From Silurus meridionalis (Eukaryota; Chordata; Actinopteri; Siluriformes; Siluridae): a DNA stretch of 64,000 nt. Of this stretch, positions 46,701 to 55,554 are shown piece by piece (position 1 is the stretch's first letter; every line of letters starts with the position of its first letter). Location of the stretch: contig NC_060892.1 in assembly GCF_014805685.1 (NCBI RefSeq), positions 24,308,560 through 24,372,559 of the forward strand, written 5' to 3'. A program made the translations under genes and the position numbers. Under the pieces are notes generated by a model that was not told where the DNA came from, did no database searches, and was given only the letters and a program-made list of their open reading frames with translations.

Positions 46701-49700
46701 TCTTGAGTGGCCTGCTTTAGAGCTCTGACCTCAACCCTTTTTGGACACCTTTCACACCTCACCCACATCAATAACTGTCTTTAATAATGCCCTTGTGGCT
46801 GAGCACAAATCTCCACAAGCACACTCTATAATCTAGTGGAACACCTGGGGACTATGGGGACAAATGGGAACTAGATATAGAATGGGCTGTTCAAAACCAC
46901 ATACGAATCTTATGATCTGATGATTTTAGTAATTTAATGATGATCTCTTTCTCCTCAGGAATGTGATGTCATGAACTATATCAGAGAGACCTGTGGGTGT
47001 TGTGGTAAGTGACTTGTGTCATATTAGTTGAAAATAAAGTGCCACATACCAAGTGCTTACTCTTTCTTTCTGTGTGCTTGTTTCAGATTGTGAGAAGAGG
47101 TGTGGCGCTTTGGATATTGTATTTGTGATTGACAGCTCTGAGAGTGTGGGACTAACAAACTTCACCCTGGAGAAGAACTTTGTAATCAACACCATCAACA
47201 GATTGGGTTCAATAGCTAAAGACCCCCACTCTGAGACAGGCAGGGCAACTACCACAAACATGATCTAAAAAAAAAAGGTGTTGTGTGTTTTGTCATTAAT
47301 TTTTTATTTATTTTTTCAGGAACACGTGTTGGTGTGGTCCAGTACAGTCACAGTGGAACCTTCCAGGCCATCCAACTAAATGACTCCAAGATCGATTCCC
47401 TTTCAGCTTTCAAAGAAGCGGTGAAGAATCTGGAGTGGATTGCCGGTGGCACGTGGACTCCGTCCGCCCTGAAATTCGCCTACGATACCCTGATTCGCGA
47501 TAGCCGCCGTTCCAAGGCTAAAGTGACCGTGGTGGTGATCACAGATGGTCGCTTTGACCCCCGGGATCAAGACGCACTCTTGAATTACCTCTGCACGGAT
47601 AGCAGCATTGATGTAAACGCCATCGGTGTGGGAGACATGTTTGAGAAGGAACAGGAGTCCGAGAGCTTAAAGTCCATTGCTTGCAACAAGAAAGACAGGG
47701 TGACGGGCATGAAGCGGTTTGCTGAACTGGTAGCAGAGGAGTTCATTGACAAGATTGAGACCGTTCTCTGCCCAAGTAAGTCTATTGGTACACATGCACA
47801 TCTTATCTCGTAAATGGTTTCAGCTATACTGTAATATATATATATTTTTTTATTGTTTTAGATCCTGTGATCGTCTGCCCTGAGCTTCCATGCAAATCTG
47901 GTAAGATTTTATTCATTTTTAACAGGGTTCCTGAAAAAACTTAAAAATAAAAAAGCTGTCTGTACTTTTAAAAAGCATAAAAATCATGAAGATTAGGTGA
48001 AAAAAAAATGCAAGTGTTTGGGTAAGATTGCTGAATTGTAATACTGGGAAATCATACAAAAAAGACAAATATTAAAGTAACCAATGAGAGCATGCTTTAA
48101 CCCCCTTCGTTGCCTATGAATCCAAAAAACAAGAACAAAAAAACGCTTTTACATTTTCTTCCCTCATTGTTAATCAATTATAGTAAATGAACAGTATAAA
48201 ACATGTGTGAGGGTCTAAATAATACATTTGAAATACCAGTAACAATAAATAGCCACTACACCAGTTCAAATGGCCATCAAATTCATTCATAGCTCTGAAA
48301 ATTCTTTCAATAAAACTAACAAAAAACAACTAAAACATAACCAGTCAGTCCAAGCTTAGTCTGCACTGTGCTCTGTGAGCGGAGCCAGTCGCTTGGAGAC
48401 TCCTAAAACTATTGTCTCGCTGCTCACTTGCAGATGTGTCATCCCTTTGGAATGGGTACCCCATACACGGATTCTATGCAGAGGAAGGGACAAACAGCGT
48501 TGTTCCAACTACTGTCCCAAACGTCTCAAACTTACTCAACTCCCTGCAGGAGGTCAAGACCCCAGATGCCTACACCAGGGCTGTAGCCACAATGGCCTAC
48601 ACAGCCCAGAGAGCCAAGTTCGCCACCGGGCCCGAGAAACATCAGTGGACTAATTTGTTCATTGACTCTTTCAGAGTTGTCTATGGCGATCTCCTGGGTG
48701 ACCCTAACAAAGCCTTGGGGTTGTGTTAGGCAATTGCAGCTCACGATTAGGCCATACTGGGCAGACCCAAAGTGGCTATGGCTTTATTGATTTCAGTGGT
48801 GAGGACTGGTTGCTCTTGGCCTCGCTGTAGGATTATGTGAAACGAGAAAAACAATGATATTGTAATCACTAAAAGCATCTTAAGCTTGCTAAACTAACAT
48901 TTGAGACAGCTATTATTCAGGGCTAAAACTTGAAAACGAATGGCCAGTTAGGCGATCAGTTCTAAGCATGATAAGGTCCTAACTATGACAAAAAAATAAA
49001 ATAAATGTGTAGAGTTTAAAAAAAAAAAAAAGGTAAAAAAATGGCTCTCTCTCCTGAACTCAGTGCCTGCTGCTTTTTAGAAATACTATTACATTCTGAA
49101 TTTTAAATACTTGAACAAAGGGAACTAAGGGATAAAATGAAAGCATCCTGACTGACTGTGAGACTGTTTTATGCCTGCACAACTATGCTACGCTAAGCTG
49201 CTTTAAACCCTCAGGATATAGGAGGCATTTTAGGATGCGTTCGGCTGAGATTTCACAGTGATAACCGGAACTCTGCTATATGTAAATGTTGCATTTTGAC
49301 TAAACCACACCACGATTTTCAGGATCAAGTTTTGCACTTTGCACAGCAACGACGGACCTTAGATTTTTCACGGCATACGCCTAGTTAGAGAATTCATGTC
49401 CTGCTTTCATGATAGGATACATAACCCCACCGCCATTTCCATTTATTCGTTACATTTATTTACATTTATATGTGAGTAAATGTAGGATTAAATATGTTAA
49501 AGCCACTCTGGAATAAAATATATACATACTATTATATTATATATGATATTACTGCATGGCATACAAATGCATGAACCTGCAAAACCTGCAGCAAAGGTTT
49601 TCATATGTGATGAATCTAGGTGGTAGCTGGTAACAATTTGAAGGGAATAATTTCTATGTATGACTCGTACAAATCTGAATCTTATACAAAAAAATACAAG

Positions 49701-51746
49701 TTGATACAAACATCGGCTGGCATTATTGTGTGTATTTTTTCTCTGTATTAAATGTGCAATTAGAAAACTAGCTCTAGGACTGCAAACTCATTAAATAAAC
49801 AAATACAATATCAAATCTCGTAAAGAAGGATGTGTTTATTTAAGTACATTCAATAAATTCTTGACGACGAATGTATGTGTCTATGCATATTGTTTAATAC
49901 GCATGAGTATTAAACTTTTAACCCTCAAAGAAATGCATTTAGGATATTTTATGCATATAAATGCATAAAACTGATATTTCAATCCTTTTTTATGTTTAAC
50001 AGCAGACATTCTCAAAGCTGCTTCACACAGATAATGCGGTAATAAAGAATGAATAAGTTTGTGAATATATGAACAAAACATTGAATATATTTCTATATTG
50101 TATATATGTATGTTGTATTACGTATTCAGCACAGGACTGTATCATTTACTGTCCGGGTTTCATGATCTTATGTCGTTTTTCTTTTACCAATCAGATGGTG
50201 TTGTGAAAGCTGGCTAGCTGGCTAGTTAAATATCATGCCTGATTTAGGTTTGTCTCAGAAAGCCTTCCTAGCGCTACATGTAGCTCTCTAACTTTGTTCT
50301 GCTTGAAAAGAGTCGATAAAATGTGCAGCACCTCAACTTTCAGCGTAAAAAGAGTGTAGCAAACACGTCATCAAACAAGATGCAAAAGAAAGGGAAACTT
50401 CATTTCCTGGAAACTAAATGAGACAAAGGAAGGAGAACTGGTTAATCTCTGCTAGCAAATGATCGTCTATTAAGTTTTTGGGCTAGTAAACACAAACACA
50501 AAGTGAACAAACATGAAAAATTGCTAGCTAACATTATGATAGCTATTTAGTGTTCTTGCAAACATCTGTTATTTGGCTTAGCATCATTTATGGAATGTTG
50601 TTGGTGGACACTATAAAGACAAAAGAATTGGGACATCTGATGTTTTGATATATATATGTGGTTCTTCATCAAACTGTTATGACAGTGTTGGAGGCGAGCA
50701 ATTGTATAAGACGTCTTTGGATGCCTTAGCTTTACAATTTCCCTTCACTTGAACCAGGAGATCCAAACCTGCACAAAGCCAGCTCTATAAAGATATGGTT
50801 TACATGGGTTTAAAGATGAGGAAGCTCTTGAGTGGCCTGCTTTAGAGCTTATTGGGATAAATAGGAATGGTGACTGCACCTCAGGCCTCCTCACGTCCTC
50901 TGCATTTAAATAAACAAAAAACTCTAAAATCCCATGGAACATCATCTCTGAAGAGTGGAGGTTATTTTAACAGCTAATGGGGACTAGAAATGGAATGGGG
51001 TGTTACATACCAATCTTATGGTCAGGTGTCTACAAACTTGTCCATACAGTGTTCTGTTAACTGAATACACAATAATAAATGGAGCATTTCTTATGAGTTT
51101 CTAATCTGTGATCCATCTTTTGTGTTTCTTTCCCACAGAGCCAGCAGTGGCCAGTTGTGTTCAACGCCCTGTTGAGCTTGTATTCCTGGTGGATGGCTCT
51201 GAGCGCATGGGCTCGGATAACTTCCAGAACGTCCGTGAGTTTGTGGAAAAGGTGGCTTACCGCCTGTCCTTGGCTCAAAATGCCAAGGACAAGAATAATG
51301 CCCGTGTAGCTCTGCTACAGTACGGCGGTGAAACCCGTCAGGAGGTGGCCTTTAAACTTACTCACAATTTCACCGTCATCACTGAAGGTCTCTCAACCTT
51401 AAAGTACATGGATTCGTCTTCCAACGTGGGCAGCGCCATCATCTACGCCGTCAACAACATCCTGCAGAGTGGAAACACCCGTTTGGCTCGTAACAACGCC
51501 GAAATCTCCTTTGTCTTCATCACTGACGGAATCACAGACAAGAAGAACCTGGAGGAAGGTTTAAGCTCCATGCGTCGGGCAGAAGGTGTGCCCACTGTGA
51601 TCGCCATGGGCAGAGATGAAGCCATTGACAAGGAAGTGCTGATGAAGCTCGCTCTTGGAGACCAGACAGCTATTTTCAAAGGAAAGGATTACTCCCAACT
51701 GTCCAGACCCAGCTTCTTTGAACGTTTCATTCGGTGGGTCTGCTGA
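40721..51746 (+). CDS. col6a2: Collagen type VI alpha-2 chain, complete (long C2 form)
   Basis: This is the secreted alpha-2 chain of collagen VI. Coding exons are 40721-40793, 40969-41588, 41694-41714, 41840-41905, 42018-42071, 42856-42900, 43008-43034, 43118-43144, 43248-43292, 43378-43431, 43516-43578, 43662-43724, 43808-43861, 43945-43980, 44068-44130, 44233-44295, 44383-44445, 44577-44639, 45749-45799, 45879-45977, 46098-46160, 46436-46471, 46959-47004, 47087-47239, 47320-47775, 47862-47900 and 51139-51746. All phases join, giving 3051 nt or 1016 residues, close to the human chain (about 1019). The order is signal peptide, N1 VWA (about 28-231), helix (249-583), C1 (about 600-800) and C2 (about 815-1016), ending [30 protein letters not shown] and [11 protein letters not shown] are alpha-2 hallmarks. 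Introns after 42900 and 47239 begin with GC. A second Met codon directly follows the chosen start, so initiation could be one codon later. Confidence 0.97.
40969..41588 (+). other. col6a2: col6a2 VWA N1 domain exon
   Basis: One 620-nt exon encodes the N-terminal A-domain. It opens [16 protein letters not shown], where the MIDAS-like motif is D-T-S-E-T. Further landmarks are GTFIDCAI and [15 protein letters not shown], and it ends HIDRILNTM before gtatgg. The [10 protein letters not shown] segment is characteristic of alpha-2(VI) N1. Human alpha-2 also encodes N1 largely in one exon (recalled). Confidence 0.95.
42185..42310 (+). repeat. Dispersed teleost repeat, eroded copy (col6a2 intron)
   Basis: AAAGCAGCTTTAGAGAAGCA, then TGTGGCAAGGAAAAATTAAC and GAAACCTTCAGAGCAGCCAG. 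No coding content. Confidence 0.55.
42440..42770 (-). mobile_element. Degenerate Tc1-like relic (col6a2 intron)
   Basis: It shares AATTTGGACGTACGCTTC, CAGTCCAGACGGAAT and GGAATAAATCTCCAACCTT with the relic at 55300-55460. No intact frame remains. Confidence 0.6.
44860..45300 (-). mobile_element. Degenerate Tc1-like relic (col6a2 intron 18)
   Basis: It contains CAACAGTCCAGCCGGAACTGC, a segment homologous to the relics at 42600 and 55350. It explains most of the long intron between the 44577 and 45749 exons. Confidence 0.55.
46505..46920 (+). mobile_element. Tc1/mariner-like element, copy 10 (col6a2 intron)
   Basis: Internal landmarks CTTGAGTGGCCTGCTTTAG and GTTCAAAACCACATACGAAT are present between the last helix exon and the C1 exons. 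Terminal repeats are eroded. Confidence 0.7.
46959..47900 (+). other. col6a2: col6a2 C1 VWA domain and linker exons
   Basis: Exon 46959-47004 encodes [15 protein letters not shown] and exon 47087-47239 begins [20 protein letters not shown] (MIDAS DSSES). Exon 47320-47775 carries [22 protein letters not shown] and [11 protein letters not shown]. Exon 47862-47900 is a 39-nt linker ([13 protein letters not shown]) ending in phase 1. It can be spliced to either of two terminal exons. The intron at 47240-47319 is 80 nt and starts with GC. Confidence 0.95.
48434..48729 (+). CDS. col6a2: col6a2 alternative 3'-terminal coding exon (short C-terminus replacing C2)
   Basis: Acceptor cttgcag is followed by a frame that joins in phase to the linker exon (TCT G + AT). 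It reads [17 protein letters not shown] and ends [10 protein letters not shown] with TAG at 48727-48729. The segment [21 protein letters not shown], followed by LFIDSF and ending GDP..AL.LC, closely resembles the C-terminus I recall for the human alpha-2(VI) C2a splice form. Using it gives a 912-residue chain without the C2 A-domain. Overlapping AATAAA hexamers lie at 48995-49005, so it could end its own transcript. The match to human is from memory, not from an alignment. Confidence 0.85.
48730..49030 (+). other. col6a2: 3'UTR of the alternative col6a2 terminal exon
   Basis: About 270 nt after the TAG are two overlapping polyadenylation hexamers (48995-49000 and 49000-49005), followed by an A-run. 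This fits a stand-alone alternative terminal exon rather than a skipped internal exon. The end is inferred. Confidence 0.5.
50607..51053 (+). mobile_element. Tc1/mariner-like element, copy 11 (last col6a2 intron)
   Basis: It begins GGACACTATAAAGACAAAAG and ends ACAAACTTGTCCATACAGTG. It is close to full length and sits about 85 nt upstream of the C2 exon. Confidence 0.75.
51139..51746 (+). other. col6a2: col6a2 terminal coding exon: VWA C2 domain
   Basis: This 608-nt exon encodes the entire C2 A-domain. It follows acceptor tcccacag and joins the linker in phase (G + AG). Landmarks are [16 protein letters not shown], where the MIDAS-like motif DGSER differs from DxSxS as in human alpha-2, then [14 protein letters not shown], and the terminus [10 protein letters not shown] followed by TGA. 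Confidence 0.95.
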
Positions 51747-52665
51747 GGGAGATACCTTAGGGGGGTGTCCCAGGTTCACACATTTGTTTAAGGGGGGGAA
51801 TTGGTGTGTTATTGGAGTCCGCTTGATCATTGGAGTCATTATCTGAATTTGCAGTATGTATCTTTCATGTATGGTCTTGAATTCGATTTTTTTTTTTTTA
51901 TTGACCGACTCTTCAGGTTTAATAGAATGGGTTTCATATGTTTACTTAATATTGTACCAATGGATTTGGGAGAACAGGGGGAACAAGAAGACACTAGAGT
52001 AAAGTAAACTGACAAATTTCTGACTGAATGTTAAACTTGTCTACTGCCATTGTAGTGTTCTTTTGGTAAATTTTCTGTATTTTTAACCGAATTACCTGGA
52101 TCATTTTGTATACACACTAAAGGTGCTAATCTAGAGCAAGACTGGAGATTTTTCCTGTATAACCAGCAAGACGTTTCCACATATCAGCAGAAACCATTCA
52201 GGATTGAATGAAGCCATTTTGACTCTCAGTGTCAGTCCAAGTCAGGTTCAATGTCAGGCTTCATGCTACAACTCAACAAGTTTGCCATCGTCGTTTTTAC
52301 TTACGGAACACAGGGAACCAGTCACACAACAGCTTCTTTCTATGAGTCACAGATAACAAAAAAAATAGTCTGTAATTAATGAGTGCACTCCTGCTTGGGT
52401 ACATGTGATGTGTTTCAAGTCTTCATATTAAGTGATTATTAAAGGCTTTGTTCATGTACTTAATTGTAAACGAAACAATGACCACAAATGATACGCCGTC
52501 TTCAAGTCTTTCAGCAAACATCCTGATTAGATGTAGTCGGAAAATTTCTACAAATTCATGATCGGTGTTTTTGGAATTTATTTGCAACTTTCTGTAGACA
52601 CTCGAAGGATGAAATCATTGTCAACTTCAGTGTTAGTACACAATAAATCAGGTTGTGGTAAAAAA
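51747..52665 (+). other. col6a2: col6a2 3'UTR and polyadenylation signal
   Basis: About 0.9 kb of non-coding sequence follows the stop. The best hexamer, AATAAA, is at 52642-52647, followed by a GT-rich segment and an A-run at about 52660. No earlier strong AATAAA was noticed. The cleavage site is inferred. Confidence 0.6.
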
Positions 52666-52814
52666 AAAAAAATCATGTTGCTGTGGTTGTCTTGATTGTT
52701 TCAACATACACATGACATAAAAAACGTACGCATCATCACATAAAATCATAGTCCCGTTATCCGTTAGGGGGGAATTTATGTTAGACGGTTCACCAAGTTT
52801 ATCTGAACTCATGT

Positions 52815-53015
52815 AGTAGAGGTGGAGAAGCTCATCGGTTATGTCGTTGGACTTCAGATCGGACGATCGTGAGATCAAATTCCAGCACCTCCAAGATCCT
52901 ATTCTTTGAAGGAAACCCTTATCACTTAACTGTTCAGACGTAAAACTAGATAACTGTAAATCATTCTGAATAAGGACGTCTGCCAAATGCCATAAAGATA
53001 AATGTAATACACCTG
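52815..53015 (+). mobile_element. tRNA-derived SINE
   Basis: GGAGAAGCTCATCGGTTATG, GTGAGATCAAATTCCAGCA and the tail GACGTCTGCCAAATGCCATA, which resembles V-SINE-like tails. It lies downstream of the col6a2 3' end. Confidence 0.65.
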
Positions 53016-53094
53016 CACAAAAAGAAAACACAAAAAGCATATTCATATATTAAAATCAAAATCTGAAGTAATAATAGTCTTTGGTCAAATAAAA

Positions 53095-53121
53095 AAATAT
53101 ATATATATATATATATATATA
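53095..53121. repeat. (TA)n microsatellite
   Basis: About 13 TA units, followed by two ACAGTATATAT motifs. Confidence 0.85.
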
Positions 53122-53431
53122 CAGTATATATACAGTATTAGTCCACATGGTGCGATCATTGATAATAATAATCCATAAGAAAGCATTTAAAGTCATCAAG
53201 CACCCAAACCAACATAAAATCTAGGTCTTTACTGTAGTGGTGTTTAGAAAATCCAGTGATTTGTGACTCCATCATTGCTTGACTTCAACCGTGAACATGA
53301 TGCACCAGATCCAGTGAAGGAAATTTGTTGGGACATTGAATTCAAGCTAGCTAACTTAAAAATACATTAGACTTTCAATACAACACGGTGTTAAATGTGA
53401 TGTCAGGTCAGAAAATAAAACGGCTATGTGT

Positions 53432-53806
53432 AGTACACTGTAGGCAAAAGTATTGGAACACCTCTTTACAGCCACACCTGGTTCTTCCCCAAAATGGTTG
53501 GAGGCACATGGTTGTATAGGATGTCTCTGGATCCTTGAGCATGAAATGAAATTAGCATGAAAATCTTTGGTTGAACAAAGAGACTGAAATGATGCGGTTT
53601 CAACATGCCCCTGGGTTGGAAGATGTTGAGCGACACATTTCTGAAGCTTTGACATCAACCCTATTGAACACATTTGGGAAAAATCAGAATGCTGAGTGCA
53701 CTTCAGGCCTCCTCACCTCCTCCTACATCATTATTAATGCCCCTGTGGTTTAATGAGTGTGGAATGGAATGTTCAAAAACACATACCAATCTAATAGTCA
53801 GGTGCA
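53432..53806 (+). mobile_element. Tc1/mariner-like element, copy 12
   Basis: It begins TACACTGTAGGCAAAAGTAT and ends near CACATACCAATCTAATAGTC. It lies between col6a2 and the dehydratase gene. Confidence 0.75.
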
Positions 53807-54064
53807 ACGCTAGCTGTTAGCATGAAAAGAATGTTCACGTGACATATTTGCATGGCAAAAACTATTTTAAATGGTAGATTAAAAACTAGTAAGGGTGCAA
53901 GTTTGGTATTTATTTAATGTGAATAGGATCCATTTCTTTTTTTTGGGATCGCTGTCTTGGGATCGCTGTAAAAATGACATGTTTGAATGAAAGTATTGTA
54001 GTCTAAAGATGGCTTTCAAAAAAACTATAATAAAACTAGAATAAATGGACAATTGGTGCCACCC

Positions 54065-54260
54065 AGATGATGAGTCTGGATCCTCTTAAGGTTTCTTTCT
54101 TGTACCATTTCACAGTATTTCCTTGGCCCACTGCTCTCGCTGATTAGAGATAAACTTATAAGGAACAAACCTTTAGGCACATTCCAACTTTATAACCTCT
54201 ATATTTCTATACAGCTGCTTTGGGACAATGTTTATTTTTAAAAACACTATACAAAAAAAA
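54065..54260 (-). repeat. Dispersed teleost repeat, reverse copy upstream of the dehydratase promoter
   Basis: AAGGTTTCTTTCTTGTACC, TTTCCTTGGCCCACTGCTC and ACAGCTGCTTTGGGACAATG match the reverse complement of the family. It ends about 95 bp before the NRF1 motif. Confidence 0.5.
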
Positions 54261-54339
54261 ATTGGTACTAACATCGTTTTCGACGATATCGAGTATTCGG
54301 TATTGCCCATCCCTTGAGGAGGGATTGCTGTCTGTTTAC

Positions 54340-54403
54340 GCCCCGTTCTCATTTTGCGCATGCGCGGAGCTTGTGCCTGGAGACGCTTTCTAAAGAGAAG
54401 AAG
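54340..54403 (+). promoter_or_regulatory. NRF1-type core promoter and probable untranslated exon 1 of the dehydratase gene
   Basis: TGCGCATGCGC at 54355-54365 is a perfect palindromic NRF1 consensus, common in TATA-less vertebrate promoters. Just downstream, GAAGAAG followed by gtgagt (donor at 54404) looks like the end of a short untranslated exon. The coding exon then begins right after an acceptor AG at 54547-54548. Transcription start and exon boundary are inferred. Confidence 0.55.
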
Positions 54404-54548
54404 GTGAGTGTTGCTTTGCTTCTTTTTTTGCATGTTTTTCTTTATGCAAAAGTTTTATTTGTCATTGCTCACATACCGCTTCCGTGCAAAACTATTAACG
54501 CTGCTTCTAATCTAATCTGATCTGATCTGATCTGATCATCTCCCCAAG

Positions 54549-54704
54549 ATGGCCAGAAGCACCGAGTTCATGGAGGACCTCTGCACTCCGGCTTTCGTGG
54601 TGGACCTGGATATTGTGAAAAGGAACTCGGAGGCAATGCTGGAGCGCTTCGCAAAGCTCGGGGTGCAGGTCCGACCTCACATGAAGACCCATAAGACAAT
54701 GTAA

Positions 54705-54755
<51 letters not shown>

Positions 54756-55507
54756 TGGGAGTTGGTTCTGTATTAACCAATTGCATGAAGCAAATCTTCA
54801 AAGATCTGTAGACCTGTTACTTATTCACAGCATGGATTCTCAAACTCCATAGAAACCCCTACAAGATCTGCTTCATGAACCTGAACTGTTTATTAAAACC
54901 TTTAGAGTTTTTTTATTTCCATATTATTATATTTATTTCCACACATATATATATAAAAAGCATTATATTTGACTAAGGATTTGTTTAGATTTTTTTCCTA
55001 TTGGTGCCTGCATACGTTTTTGGAATCCTTTACGGTTTTTGAGAGACACGTGCATGTTTTCTTTCTTTTCTATCCAACAATCGAGGTCCTGTACAGTTTA
55101 CTTTGACCAAAAAAATATATAAATGTACAATTGATTTGCATTAAAAATAACCTTCCCTTTTTTTTTACTATTTGGAAATTTCTTTCTTGTGATCCAGTTC
55201 ATCCCAGAGCAGTATGTTGGGATTTAGGTGTGGTGACTGGGAAGTCCGTTTAATGATGGATCACACTCCAGATGATTGTTTGTTCTCTAAAGAACGCTCA
55301 CAGTGCTTGGACGTACGCTTCGTATGGTGACGTCGGTCCCAATGAGCCGCAGTCCAGACGGAATCGCATGGTGTAATGGTGAAGTATGGAATAGTAGCGA
55401 TGTTGGGACCGTTTTTCTTTCAAATTCCGGAATAAGTCTCCAACCTTTCCAACTCCAAAACCATTAAGCTTCCATCTCCATGTTTGAGTGAGTGAGTGAG
55501 TGAGTGA

Positions 55508-55554
<47 letters not shown>

